Assembly (NCBI GenBank): GCA_938036315.1
Contig: CALHPK010000002.1
Span: 1 to 64,000, forward strand
Length of the DNA stretch: 64,000 nucleotides
Source: an uncultured bacterium
Lineage (GTDB): Bacteria; Calescibacteriota; Calescibacteriia; Calescibacteriales; Calescibacteriaceae
Direction: 5' to 3'
A program made the position numbers and the translations under genes. The notes beneath the pieces are model-generated. The model worked only from the letters and a program-made list of their open reading frames with translations, searched no databases and was not told the DNA's origin. This document shows positions 25,014 to 34,377 of this stretch, piece by piece. Numbering within the stretch: position 1 is the stretch's first letter; each line of letters opens with the position of its first letter.

Positions 25014-26255
25014 TCAATGGCAGTGTGGTGTTGCTCCTGGGATATGGATCCCTTCCGCTTCTGCAAAGTCAATTTCAGATACTAGATACTTTTTCCCATC
25101 CTTATCAAGAGCGTATATCCGCGTGTACCCCTTGCCCTGAGCAAATAGATAAACATAATTGTTATGGTAGATCCCCTCGCCTGGAATTTCATCAAATTCG
25201 ATCATTGATTCAAGTCCACCTTTTGAATTTAGAATTGCCACCTTCTTTTTATCATGCATAATAAGGAAGAGTTTACCAGGGTATTCGATGCCAAATTGTG
25301 AGAAAAATTCTTCAGGGTATTCCCAGACCCACCATATATCACGAGCTACAAAGTTGTATCCTATAACGCCTTTTTTGAAGATGACATAGCCTATACTTCC
25401 TCCGAAGGTATGAGCATTTGATTTGAATGCTCCTTTGTCATCTAACTTTGAGTACACGGGCGAAAGTTTGTTGTGTTCCTCTCCAATAACTCTATCGATT
25501 CTGAGGTTTTTGGCATCGAAAGAAAGAATAGTTCCTGTTCTGTTGTGAGAAGCCAGCCCCATACCAATTTCTTTATTTATTGATAGATCGAAAAATGCAC
25601 ACTCATCTGGGGTTCCATCTTTCTCTTTGCATGGAGGAACACTTTCAAGCCTCAGATCTTTCTCTATTTTTTTTGCATCAAGGTTCACAACAGATATTCT
25701 GTTATCTGAGAAGTTAGCTACAAACCAGAATCCGTTGTAGTATCTTGCAAAGTGTGGAGTCGAGAAACCTGAAACTCTTGCAATCTCTTCGAGAGTATCC
25801 ACGGATATAAAGGAAACATCTCCGCTATCTTCATTGACTACTGCTACTATTTTGTTAGCATCGTCGATATCCATATGCGATGGGTGTTCACCAACACTGA
25901 TGCTTTTGACCAGAGCTCCGGTTTCACCATCGAAGACATCCACTTTGTTTTGGGCTGAATTAGCAGCAAATGCATACCTGCCATCTTTTGAGAACATAAC
26001 TTGGTGGTATACAGCTCCTGGTACCTGCTTTATGCGCACTGTTTTGCCATTTATGATAATTGCTATTTTCCCTTCTGTTTCGCCACCGAGAACGATTTTT
26101 TCTGGGATGACATCATATGGTAGTTTATTCTCTTTGTCTTCTGATTTGGCACATCCTACAGATAGTATTCCGCACATCAATAAGATGTGAGTTGCCTTTT
26201 TAATTTGTGTTAGACCTTTTTGGGGGGAGTTGTGGTTTAATACTTTTGTCTTCAT
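25014..26255 (-). CDS. Beta-propeller (YncE/YVTN-like) lipoprotein controlled by a cobalamin riboswitch
   Basis: Exported lipoprotein of 413 residues. The start is the ATG at 26255, eight bases after GGAGG; the GTG at 26264 lies inside that ribosome binding site. The signal sequence ends in the lipobox LSVGC (about 32-36 from this start). The mature part consists of repeated four-stranded units typical of a seven-bladed propeller, for example DGRYAFAANSAQNKVDVFD and NKIVAVVNEDSGDVSFISVD. It ends in GATPHCH, a possible metal-binding tail. The only gene after the riboswitch is this one, pointing to corrinoid or cobalt handling. Bacteroides BtuG, a B12-capturing surface propeller lipoprotein, is the nearest functional analogy; this is inference from architecture and regulation. 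Confidence 0.82.
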   Translation of the reverse strand: MKTKVLNHNSPQKGLTQIKKATHILLMCGILSVGCAKSEDKENKLPYDVIPEKIVLGGETEGKIAIIINGKTVRIKQVPGAVYHQVMFSKDGRYAFAANSAQNKVDVFDGETGALVKSISVGEHPSHMDIDDANKIVAVVNEDSGDVSFISVDTLEEIARVSGFSTPHFARYYNGFWFVANFSDNRISVVNLDAKKIEKDLRLESVPPCKEKDGTPDECAFFDLSINKEIGMGLASHNRTGTILSFDAKNLRIDRVIGEEHNKLSPVYSKLDDKGAFKSNAHTFGGSIGYVIFKKGVIGYNFVARDIWWVWEYPEEFFSQFGIEYPGKLFLIMHDKKKVAILNSKGGLESMIEFDEIPGEGIYHNNYVYLFAQGKGYTRIYALDKDGKKYLVSEIDFAEAEGIHIPGATPHCH

Positions 26256-26280
26256 GTTTTTCACCTCCCGGAGTTTTTTT

Positions 26281-26471
26281 GCTCTGCTGGGTCTTCCGAC
26301 TTCCCTCAGTGCAAGTTTCCTTGCACTTAGAGTGGTTTTTTACAGAAGTTACCTTCCCAGACGGCAAGCTTTTATTCACCCCACCATCCAGTGGTAACTT
26401 CTAACCACCCATTCGGGTCACGGCGGCCGAGAGACCGCGCCCGAATCCCACGGGCTTCCCCTTCACAGAGC
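26281..26471 (-). promoter_or_regulatory. Cobalamin (AdoCbl-type) riboswitch
   Basis: On the minus strand the element is closed by P1: GCTCTG at 26471-26466 pairs with CAGAGC at 26286-26281. Inside are a GGGAAG start, stem GCCCG/CGGGC (26455-26451 with 26443-26439), stem GCGG/CCGC, a core segment CTGGGAAGGTAACT and, close to the 3' side, the B12-box-like AAGTCGGAAGACCCAGC. A perfect 8-bp GAAA-capped hairpin lies at 26308-26327. The order and sequences match the cobalamin riboswitch consensus. It ends 25 bases before the start codon of the propeller lipoprotein. No terminator hairpin with a U-run follows, so control of translation is more likely than of transcription. Confidence 0.87.
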
Positions 26472-26605
26472 AACAAAATACTAAAACACCATATCTGTGT
26501 TTTTAATTTTTCAAAATATTTTAATCAGCATCTTCAGGAATTCATAATCATAATGAACCTTGATCCAAAGTCCCAAAATGTCCCCTTGAAAATACATAAA
26601 CCTAT

Positions 26606-26652
26606 AACATCATATATTCTGAATATATTCTGACAAACATCATATATTCTGA
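26606..26652. repeat. 17-nt direct repeat, period 30
   Basis: AACATCATATATTCTGA at 26606-26622 recurs at 26636-26652, just beyond the 3' end of malQ and upstream of the riboswitch transcript. A partial third TATATTCTGA lies between them. Confidence 0.75.
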
Positions 26653-26656
26653 CAAA

Positions 26657-28150
26657 TCATCTATTGTATATCTTGCATAAGTCAAGTAATTTTTCAACTA
26701 TATCGTCATAGTTTATATCTGCAGGAAGTCTCCAGATCCAGTTATCAGATGGTTTTGATGGAAAATTCATTCTTGACTCTTCTCCTAGGGACAAGATATC
26801 CTGCATCTGTACAATGGCGTATCTTGATGGAGAACTATATGCTATCTTTATAACCTCCCAACTAACTTCTTCCTCTTTAAATTCTCTTCCTACATACTTG
26901 AATAATCTTTTTTTAGTATCATCACCGATAAATTTAAACCATCCTCTTATTGGTAGATTGTCATGTGTACCGGGGTAGACTACCGAATTCTGGTCAAATG
27001 TGTGTGGTAAGCTTCCTTCTTCAAAAGAGAACTGAATAATTTTCATCCCTGGGAATCCAAATTTTTCCTTTATGTATTTCACTTCATTTGTGATAAACCC
27101 GAGATCCTCGGATATGATTTTTACGTTAGGGATAGATTTTTTGACTTCAGAGAAGAATTCCTCGGCTGGGGCACTTTCCCATCTTCCATTTACAGCAGTT
27201 TTTTCACCAGCTGGAATCTCCCAGAAGCCTACAAAACCTCTGAAATGATCTATCCTAATAAAATCAAAGAGCTTAACAGCATGTCTTATTCTCATTATCC
27301 ACCATAAAAATTTGTCCTTTCTCAAATTCTCCCAATTGTATACAGGAGTTCCCCAGAGTTGTCCTGTTTCACTGTAAAGATCTGGCGGTACGCCGGAGAC
27401 ATATATTGGTCTGAGATTGCTGTCAAGTTTAAAAATGTGTGGATTTGCCCACACATCTGAACTGTGGAAGCTTGGATATATGGGCAAATCACCTATTATG
27501 AACACTTTTTTTGAATTAGCGTAATCTTTAAGCTCTTTATATTGCTCAAAGAATATAAATTGTTCAAATTTGAAAAACTCTACTTCTTCTTTGAGTTCAT
27601 TCTTCAGAGAATTGAGAGATCTTCTGAACTTTATATCATCATCCATTTCATACCAATCTTTACCGGTTTTCAGTTTCAAGGCTGAGAGGATTGAATAATC
27701 TTCGAGCCAGTAATTATTCTCTTCGCAGAATTTCTCAAAACTATAGTCATATTTTTTTGCTTTTTTAAATGATTCAAATGCAATTGTTGTATATTTCCTT
27801 TTGATTTTATAAGCCCTTTGGTAATTCACCTTTTGTTCATAATAATTCTCATTTTCGTAATCTTCTAAATCCATTTTGTTAATAAGTCCCATTTTGTAGA
27901 GCTTGTGGAGATCTATAAATATTGGGTTGCCAGCAAATAGAGATATTGAGTTGTATGGAGAATTCCCGAGCTTTTCTGAAGTTGGATTCAATGGGAGGAT
28001 TTGCCAGAGGGTCTGCCCGGCTGAGGAAAGGAAGTCTACAAATCTGAAGGCACAAGTGCCAAAATCTCCGCAAGCTCCCTCAGGCAAAGATGTGATGTGA
28101 AGCAAAATCCCCGCTCGCCTGACGTCATACAATAGTAACCCGCCTACCAT
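26657..28150 (-). CDS. malQ: 4-alpha-glucanotransferase (amylomaltase)
   Basis: GH77 enzyme transferring alpha-1,4-glucan segments in maltodextrin or glycogen metabolism. The 497-residue protein opens with RRAGILLHITSLPEG, then DLPIYPSFHSSDVW (about 225-238), the nucleophile segment FIRIDHFRGF (Asp near 296), the acid/base segment ISEDLGF (about 340-346) and GTHDN with the transition-state Asp near 394. Length is normal for GH77. The ATG start lies inside the end of purM (26-base overlap), so translation may be coupled although the pathways differ. glgA at the window start is a likely metabolic partner. Confidence 0.94.
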   Translation of the reverse strand: MVGGLLLYDVRRAGILLHITSLPEGACGDFGTCAFRFVDFLSSAGQTLWQILPLNPTSEKLGNSPYNSISLFAGNPIFIDLHKLYKMGLINKMDLEDYENENYYEQKVNYQRAYKIKRKYTTIAFESFKKAKKYDYSFEKFCEENNYWLEDYSILSALKLKTGKDWYEMDDDIKFRRSLNSLKNELKEEVEFFKFEQFIFFEQYKELKDYANSKKVFIIGDLPIYPSFHSSDVWANPHIFKLDSNLRPIYVSGVPPDLYSETGQLWGTPVYNWENLRKDKFLWWIMRIRHAVKLFDFIRIDHFRGFVGFWEIPAGEKTAVNGRWESAPAEEFFSEVKKSIPNVKIISEDLGFITNEVKYIKEKFGFPGMKIIQFSFEEGSLPHTFDQNSVVYPGTHDNLPIRGWFKFIGDDTKKRLFKYVGREFKEEEVSWEVIKIAYSSPSRYAIVQMQDILSLGEESRMNFPSKPSDNWIWRLPADINYDDIVEKLLDLCKIYNR

Positions 28151-29144
28151 CTTTAGCCTCTTTTATAAATCCAACTTCGAAAACTTGCACCTTGCGGTCA
28201 GATAGAATTTTCTCACCTACCTTTCTGGGATATACCATCAAAAATCCAACCCCCATATTGAATACTTTAAACATTTCATCCTCGCTAACAAAATCCGAAA
28301 TATATGAGAATATACCGAATGAAAACTTTTCTTGAATCTGCAGAATTTTCTCTTTATCGATCAAGGCTGTGAGTGAAGGTGGAATAACTCTTCCGAGATT
28401 CCCTGGTATTCCTCCACCTGTTATGTGAGCTGAGACTTTTGGAAATGAGTAAAGTTTCACGAGCTGAAAAAATTCAGATACATATATTTTTGTAGGGGTG
28501 AGCAATAATTCAATGATACTTTTACCGCGGATCTGCTTTTGAGGATCTATCTTGCCGTCAGATATCAGCTTTCTTATTAGGGAGAACCCGTTTGAGTGAA
28601 TTCCTTGAGATGGAAAGGCAAGTATGATGTCCCCTGGTTTTACTTTATTTATCTTTGGTAGTGCATTTTTCTTTGCGGTCCCTACACAAAATCCGACAAG
28701 TTCTATTGCGCCTTCTGAGTAGAATCCCGGCATTTGGGCTGTTTCTCCCCCAACTAAAGAACAATCGGCTTCCCTACAAGCTTCTGCTATCCCCTCTAAA
28801 ATCTGTATAATATCTACTTTCTCGTCCAATGAAGAAACCCCTATGTAATCAAGAAAAAATAGAGGCTTCCCGTGCATAGCTAATATGTCATTGACATTCA
28901 TCGCAACAAGATCATATCCCAGTGTCTTTATTCTTCCATATTTTACTGCAAGGAGAGTCTTTGTCCCAACACCATCGGATGTTGCAAGCAGAATATTTCC
29001 CTTGAGTTTAAGAACTGCGGAAAAAGGACCGACCCCTTCGAGAACAAAAGATTTATAAGTATGTCTTGCTATCTCTTTTATTTTCTCTTTTATAATGTCA
29101 GCCTTATCTATATCTACCCCTGAACTTTTATAATTACCCCCCAT
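28125..29144 (-). CDS. purM: Phosphoribosylformylglycinamidine cyclo-ligase (AIR synthetase)
   Basis: Cytoplasmic enzyme of purine synthesis converting FGAM to AIR with ATP. The 339-residue protein has the family N-terminus (YKSSGVDIDKAD), LLATSDGVGTK (about 52-62), the ATP/metal-binding NVNDILAMHG (about 80-89), SLVGGETAQMPGFY (about 128-141) and GDIILAFPSQGIHSNGF in the C-terminal domain. Length is standard. It overlaps malQ at the 3' end. No other purine genes are nearby, so the purine pathway genes are scattered in this genome. Confidence 0.96.
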   Translation of the reverse strand: MGGNYKSSGVDIDKADIIKEKIKEIARHTYKSFVLEGVGPFSAVLKLKGNILLATSDGVGTKTLLAVKYGRIKTLGYDLVAMNVNDILAMHGKPLFFLDYIGVSSLDEKVDIIQILEGIAEACREADCSLVGGETAQMPGFYSEGAIELVGFCVGTAKKNALPKINKVKPGDIILAFPSQGIHSNGFSLIRKLISDGKIDPQKQIRGKSIIELLLTPTKIYVSEFFQLVKLYSFPKVSAHITGGGIPGNLGRVIPPSLTALIDKEKILQIQEKFSFGIFSYISDFVSEDEMFKVFNMGVGFLMVYPRKVGEKILSDRKVQVFEVGFIKEAKDGRRVTIV

Positions 29145-29279
29145 CTGATAAATTCTTTTTTCAGCAAGAATTCGAGAAAGTTGAGAAAATCAAAAATATT
29201 TGGATAGAGGGAAAATTTAGTAATGAAATTGCAAAGGAGTTAATATTATAATGTATTCCGAAAAGGAGGAGAGTAGGGT

Positions 29280-31727
29280 ATGAAAAAAGATAATGAAGGC
29301 AATATAGTAAACAAAAAAGAAGCGAATTTTAAGAAAAGCAGAAAAATCCCAAGAGCGGAGGATATAAAAGTTGATAAGGAAGAAGAACAAATATCAATTT
29401 CTGAATCTATCCTAAAGGTTCTGCCATTTGCTCTCTTTGCAACCTTAGTACCGTTATATAAATACAGGATAGAATTTGTTTGGTCAAAAATAGCAGTAGG
29501 GTATTTATCTATTGCACTTGCAGGACTTACCTTAGTTTATCTTCATCTCAAACATAAAAAGATTACTTTCAATATCCCATTAACTCTTTTTCCGGTTTTG
29601 ATTCTGATAGTTTACGGGAGCTTATCCTCCTTTTGGGCTATCAATCCGTACAAATCTCAGAATATTGCAACAATGATTGGACCTGGAGTTCTTGCCTATT
29701 TTGTGGTCCAACTAATGAGATTGGATCTGCGCGATGTGAAATTTATTTCAATTTTTATAGCTATAGCATCAAGTGTGGTTTCTGGATATGGCCTTTTACA
29801 GCTTATTGGAATCTTCCCCATGCCCCCAGACCAGTATGGGAACCCTAATCCTATTACAACTTTCGGGCTTTCTAATTTTGCAGTTGAATATCTATTGCTC
29901 GCATTCCCTTTAGTTGTAGGTTTTGCAATTGCAGAGAGGAGTATTATTAAGGTTCTTTATATAATTTCTGCTGTTGTTAACTTTCTTTATATTTTCGGGT
30001 GCAAAAATAGAGCTGGATGGGTTGGAACGTTTGTTTTTTTTGTTGCTTTGGGATATATATATGCCTTGTACCTTATCATAAAACACAGAATCGCTCCCAC
30101 TAAAGTCCTCAAGTATGCTGGTATAACTGTTGTAGCTATCGTTGTGATTTTTATCTTCCTCATTTCCTTTACAAATTACGGTAAAGTAGTTGCAGATAGA
30201 TTAAAGTCATTTACAATAGTCGGACCTGGTTCATCTGTTTCAACTAGGTTGTGGGCATGGAGGGGTGGTCTTGAGATGATAAAAGAAAATCCAATCTTTG
30301 GCGTTGGTGGAGGAAACTATGAGATACTATCTTGGAAATATGCCCCCAGAATACTTGACGAGGCTACAATGATAACAAATACAAGAGTAGATAAAGCTCA
30401 TAATGAATATATACAGATCTTTGCTGATCTTGGGATTGTAGGTTTTTCTATCTTCATAAGCATAGTATTTCTTATCTTCAAACTATTTTTTGATATATTC
30501 CGAAAAACCGAAGAGAGAGACGAATATTATTTCCACATAGGCACCGGATTATTTTTGGGAATTTTTGCAACTTTAGCAGCTTCATCTTTTAACTTTGCTC
30601 TACAGTGGCAGGGTTCTGCTATTCATTTTTGGTTTTTCCTGGGACTATTAGAGGTAGTGAGAAACAGGATCGTTAGTATTAAGCCATATGAAATTGATAT
30701 CAGGAACCGCAGTTGGCTAGGACTATTACCTGGGGGATTTATCTTCTTAGGGGCCCTTGGAGCACCCTGCTATAATGGTATCCCCACTTGCAAATCAAAG
30801 TTTTGCTTAGATACTTTCATATGCAGAGCTTCACCTGGGTTTTTTCAGGCAAGAAACTTAGCCCTTGCTGAGGTTTACTATAGAGTAGGTCAGTTTTACA
30901 AAAGGATGAGAAATTTTGATATTTCCGAAAGATATTATCTGGCATCACTAAAACATGAAAATCCAGCGGAAAGAACATTTTATGACCTTGCCTATCTGTA
31001 TCTTGGGGCAAGCAACGGAGTCATAAATGAAAGAGTTATTACTCTTCTTGAAGAGGTACTAAAACTTGTTCCGAATTTTGGGAAGGGAAGGAGGGAGTTG
31101 GGGAGAATGTATATTCAGATAGGACAAGTAGATAAAGGGATAGACTATGTTTTGAGGTCAACCGACTCGAATCCAGCAAATATTCCCGAAGCTTACGCAG
31201 TTGTTGCCAACGCCTACCTTGATAGAGGAGATTACACAAAAGCCCTAACCTATGCTCTGATGGCTATTGCAGAAATAGATAACTCCCCTTCAAAAAAGCG
31301 CTATGGCATAAATCCTATCCCTTCTGTAATCTTTGATGAGAACAAGATAAGATTTATTGCCTACTTTGTTGCTGGTTCAGCATATGCAAGGTTAAAGGAT
31401 TACGACAATGCCGAAAGATATCTCAATTTAGCAAATAGCATCGAACCTTCAAACCCCAGAGTTATAATCAACCTTTCAACACTGTATCTTGATAGAGGTG
31501 AGATAGATAAAGCTGAAGAGCTCCTGAAAAATTTTGAACCCACATCTGATATAGAAAAAGCGTCCAAACTTTTCAATCTGGCTTCTGTGTATGCAGCTAG
31601 GGGGAATAAGGAGAAAGCTATAGAGTATCTTCAAGCTGCCTCGAGTATAATTCCTTCATTTTTTGATAGAGCTTTTTATGATAAGTATCTTAAGACCGTA
31701 CTTCATGGCGAGGGGAGTCAAAAATAA
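29280..31727 (+). CDS. O-antigen ligase/polymerase-like membrane protein with C-terminal TPR domain
   Basis: Inner-membrane protein of 815 residues, preceded by a strong ribosome binding site (AAAGGAGGAGAG). After a charged N-terminus (1-40) about ten to twelve hydrophobic helices span residues 45-450. The periplasmic Wzy_C/WaaL signature is visible: GGNYEIL, then KAHNEYIQIFADLGIVGF near 372-389. From about 530 to 800 tetratricopeptide repeats follow (AEVYYRVGQFYKRMRNFDISERYYLASL; AYARLKDYDNAERYLNLANSI). It could ligate O-antigen to lipid A-core or polymerise it, or glycosylate proteins as related ligases do. The TPR part probably recruits partners. Confidence 0.85.
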   Translation: MKKDNEGNIVNKKEANFKKSRKIPRAEDIKVDKEEEQISISESILKVLPFALFATLVPLYKYRIEFVWSKIAVGYLSIALAGLTLVYLHLKHKKITFNIPLTLFPVLILIVYGSLSSFWAINPYKSQNIATMIGPGVLAYFVVQLMRLDLRDVKFISIFIAIASSVVSGYGLLQLIGIFPMPPDQYGNPNPITTFGLSNFAVEYLLLAFPLVVGFAIAERSIIKVLYIISAVVNFLYIFGCKNRAGWVGTFVFFVALGYIYALYLIIKHRIAPTKVLKYAGITVVAIVVIFIFLISFTNYGKVVADRLKSFTIVGPGSSVSTRLWAWRGGLEMIKENPIFGVGGGNYEILSWKYAPRILDEATMITNTRVDKAHNEYIQIFADLGIVGFSIFISIVFLIFKLFFDIFRKTEERDEYYFHIGTGLFLGIFATLAASSFNFALQWQGSAIHFWFFLGLLEVVRNRIVSIKPYEIDIRNRSWLGLLPGGFIFLGALGAPCYNGIPTCKSKFCLDTFICRASPGFFQARNLALAEVYYRVGQFYKRMRNFDISERYYLASLKHENPAERTFYDLAYLYLGASNGVINERVITLLEEVLKLVPNFGKGRRELGRMYIQIGQVDKGIDYVLRSTDSNPANIPEAYAVVANAYLDRGDYTKALTYALMAIAEIDNSPSKKRYGINPIPSVIFDENKIRFIAYFVAGSAYARLKDYDNAERYLNLANSIEPSNPRVIINLSTLYLDRGEIDKAEELLKNFEPTSDIEKASKLFNLASVYAARGNKEKAIEYLQAASSIIPSFFDRAFYDKYLKTVLHGEGSQK

Positions 31728-31827
31728 GCCGGACATTTTCGACTATAAATCATTAATTAATTTTATTTTATATTGATAATTGAAAATAATTTGCAAAGTT
31801 GGCGGTTTAATTTTTAGTAATTTTAAA

Positions 31828-32607
31828 ATGATAAAAATTAAAACTCTCGGAGCATATGGTTCTCGCTTTGGAGGAATGGCAACAGCCTGCTTTCTAATAA
31901 ATGATAAGATTGTAGTGGATGCAGGCAACATAACATCAGTTGGGAAAAAAATCCTAAAAATAAATCATATTTTTATAACTCATCACCATCTTGATCACAT
32001 CTTTGATATTCCATTCCTTATAGCTGAATCATTCCCTCAAAGATATGAACCGCTTACGATATATGGGAATCAGGAAAATCTTGAAGCTCTCAAGAAAAAC
32101 ATACTCAATCAACAGATTTGGCCAGATTTTTCCGAAATAAACATTATAGGTTCCGATAGAGCATCGCTGAGATATCAATCACTTAAGGCTTGGAATACCG
32201 TAACTGTTGATGGGATCGATGTTCTCCCATTCGATTCAAATCACATAGTCCCGACTTATGGATATAAAATATCAAAGGGGAATAAAAGTGTGGTGATAAG
32301 TGGTGATACTTGGAAACAGGATAATATTTGGAAGATCGCAAATGAAGATCCTTCGGTAAAAGCAATATTTATAGACGTCTCGTATCCAAAAAGATTAAGT
32401 TCTTTGGGCTGGAGAGCTATGCATCTTTCTACCGACGCGTTTGAAGAGGAAGTATCTACAAAGCTCAAAAGAGATGACATAATACTGATAGTATATCATA
32501 TAAAACCTACTTTATTCAGAGAAGTGGAAAGGGAAATCAAGCAAGTGGGAAGGAAGTTGAAGAGAAGAATTATTATAGCCAAAGATAATGATGTTTTTAA
32601 ATTTTGA
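31828..32607 (+). CDS. Metallo-beta-lactamase-fold hydrolase, class II cAMP phosphodiesterase-like
   Basis: Cytoplasmic MBL-fold enzyme of 259 residues from the ATG at 31828; an upstream TTG at 31780 would add 16 residues. The N-terminal GAYGSRFGGMATACFLIND matches the COG5212/PDE1 class. Metal ligands include THHHLDH (about 50-56), SNHIV near 134, SGDTW near 152 and a late YHIKP near 235. The family includes cyclic-nucleotide phosphodiesterases and RNase Z-like enzymes. The exact substrate is uncertain, and no cyclase gene is in the window. Confidence 0.75.
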   Translation: MIKIKTLGAYGSRFGGMATACFLINDKIVVDAGNITSVGKKILKINHIFITHHHLDHIFDIPFLIAESFPQRYEPLTIYGNQENLEALKKNILNQQIWPDFSEINIIGSDRASLRYQSLKAWNTVTVDGIDVLPFDSNHIVPTYGYKISKGNKSVVISGDTWKQDNIWKIANEDPSVKAIFIDVSYPKRLSSLGWRAMHLSTDAFEEEVSTKLKRDDIILIVYHIKPTLFREVEREIKQVGRKLKRRIIIAKDNDVFKF

Positions 32608-32716
32608 TTGAGGTTGATCTGATTTTTTACCTATAAAATTTAGAGAACCTATAAAGTGTAAATCAAAACTTTCTGTTTTTCATATCCCAACATAAACAAA
32701 ATAATATTTATAAGAG

Positions 32717-32728
32717 AAAGGAGGTGAT
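32717..32728 (+). promoter_or_regulatory. Perfect ribosome binding site of the carboxyltransferase
   Basis: AAAGGAGGTGAT is fully complementary to the 3' end of 16S rRNA and stands six bases before the ATG at 32735. It is the strongest such site in the window, where many starts have none, suggesting high expression. Confidence 0.8.
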
Positions 32729-32734
32729 ATCCCT

Positions 32735-34321
32735 ATGGGACAGAAAATGAGAGAACTTGTAGAGGAGTTGCATAAATTGAGAGCAGAGATTAAAAAAATG
32801 GGCGGACCCGACAAGGTTCAGAAACAGCATGAAAGGGGAAAACTTGCAGTGAGGGAGAGATTAGATCTCCTGTTTGATAAAGATTCTCCGTTTTTTGAGA
32901 TCGGAATTTTGGGGACAGAACCTGGGGATGAAAGGACTCCAGCAGATGGGGTTGTAACTGGGTTTGGCAAAATAGACGGTAGATGGGTCGGTTGTATCGC
33001 CTACGATTATACAGTAAAAGGAGGCTCTATGGGGTTTGTTAATGAGATCAAGTGCACAAGAATAAGAGAATTATGTCTTAGATTTAAGATACCACTTGTT
33101 TGGCTCATTGATTCTGGGGGTGCCAGAATTTCTGCTCAATCAGCATCTTCGATTGGAGGTGGACTTGCTGGCGAAGCTATAGCCTTGTTTGCAAACTCAG
33201 GATGGTTATTCAAAGAGGAATCCATAATGTCTGGAGTTATCCCCTTGGTTTGCGCCCAGGTTGGACCCGGATACGCTGGAACTGCTTACATACCAGGACT
33301 AGCTGATGTTGTCTTTATGGTAAAAGGCACAAGTTTTATGGCTCTTGGCGGTCCATCGCTTGTCAAAATGGTCACAGGAGAATCAATAGATGAGGAGAAC
33401 CTCGGAGGTTCAAAAGTTCACACAGAAATTTCTGGATGCGCTGACAATGAATACCCAGATGACCCCTCATGCCTGAAAGCTATAAGAGATTATCTATCTT
33501 ATATGCCTTCATCTAATGAAGAAAAACCACCAAGAAAAAATTTTAGCGGGGACCCACTCGCACTTCTGCCGGACCAGATTCTTGATGTCCTCCCAGATAA
33601 CCCAAAGCAGGCTTACGATATGCACAAGATAATAAAGTTTATTGTAGATGACGGGGAATTCTTCGAGCTAAAACCAAAATGGGCAAGAAATATAATTGTC
33701 GGGTTCGGAAGAGTAGGGGGATACCCAGTTGGATTTGTTGCAAATAACCCTATGTTCTACGGAGGAGTCCTGGATGTTAACGCTTCAGATAAAGCCGCCA
33801 GATTCATTTGGCTTTGTGACTCCTTCAACATACCCATCGTATTTCTGGCTGATGTCCCAGGTTTTATGGTCTCCTCAAAAACAGAAAAAGATGGACTCAT
33901 AAGACACGGGGCAAAAATGATCCATGCAGTTGCAGAAGCAACAGTTCCCAAAATCACAATCATAATAAGAAAAGCTTACGGAGCAGGATACTATGCTATG
34001 TGTGGAAAGTCGTTTGATCCAGATATCATAGTAGCATGGCCAACAGGGGAAATTTCTGTAATGGGACCAGAGGGTATGGTTTCTATTTTCGCCAAAAAAC
34101 AACTTGAAAGCTTAGACCCAGAATCTGCAAAAGAATTCACCTCACAGATGGCGGAAGCTATAAGACCCTACATAGACATAAAAAAACCTGCTGGCTGGGG
34201 ATTCATAGATGACGTTATAGACCCCAGAGAAACAAAGAGAGTAATATATATGGCTTTAGAACTTACTCAACGTAAGCAAGTTTTACGCATGATGAGAAAA
34301 CACGGTGTATATCCTGTCTGA
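32735..34321 (+). CDS. Acyl-CoA carboxylase carboxyltransferase (propionyl-CoA carboxylase beta type)
   Basis: Cytoplasmic carboxyltransferase of 528 residues moving CO2 between biotin and an acyl-CoA (propionyl- or methylmalonyl-CoA most likely). Two crotonase-fold halves are present. The N-half has KQHERGKLAVRERLDLLFD (about 28-46), DSGGARISAQSAS and GPGYAGTAYIPGLADV. The C-half has FLADVPGFMVSSKTEKDGLI and RKAYGAGYYAMCGK, the acyl-CoA/biotin oxyanion elements. A biotin carboxylase or carrier is not found nearby, so it could serve a carboxylase or a sodium-pumping decarboxylase encoded elsewhere. Confidence 0.92.
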   Translation: MGQKMRELVEELHKLRAEIKKMGGPDKVQKQHERGKLAVRERLDLLFDKDSPFFEIGILGTEPGDERTPADGVVTGFGKIDGRWVGCIAYDYTVKGGSMGFVNEIKCTRIRELCLRFKIPLVWLIDSGGARISAQSASSIGGGLAGEAIALFANSGWLFKEESIMSGVIPLVCAQVGPGYAGTAYIPGLADVVFMVKGTSFMALGGPSLVKMVTGESIDEENLGGSKVHTEISGCADNEYPDDPSCLKAIRDYLSYMPSSNEEKPPRKNFSGDPLALLPDQILDVLPDNPKQAYDMHKIIKFIVDDGEFFELKPKWARNIIVGFGRVGGYPVGFVANNPMFYGGVLDVNASDKAARFIWLCDSFNIPIVFLADVPGFMVSSKTEKDGLIRHGAKMIHAVAEATVPKITIIIRKAYGAGYYAMCGKSFDPDIIVAWPTGEISVMGPEGMVSIFAKKQLESLDPESAKEFTSQMAEAIRPYIDIKKPAGWGFIDDVIDPRETKRVIYMALELTQRKQVLRMMRKHGVYPV

Positions 34322-34377
34322 AGAAATCAATAAATTTCCGGTTAAATAAAAATAGAATTTTTAAAATTTAATCAGTT

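Noticed and set aside
25014-26255. Zinc metallochaperone AztD as identity of the propeller lipoprotein
   Set aside because: The His-rich DHxDH-type loops expected for AztD are not visible, the protein is a lipoprotein, and the riboswitch points to cobalamin rather than zinc.
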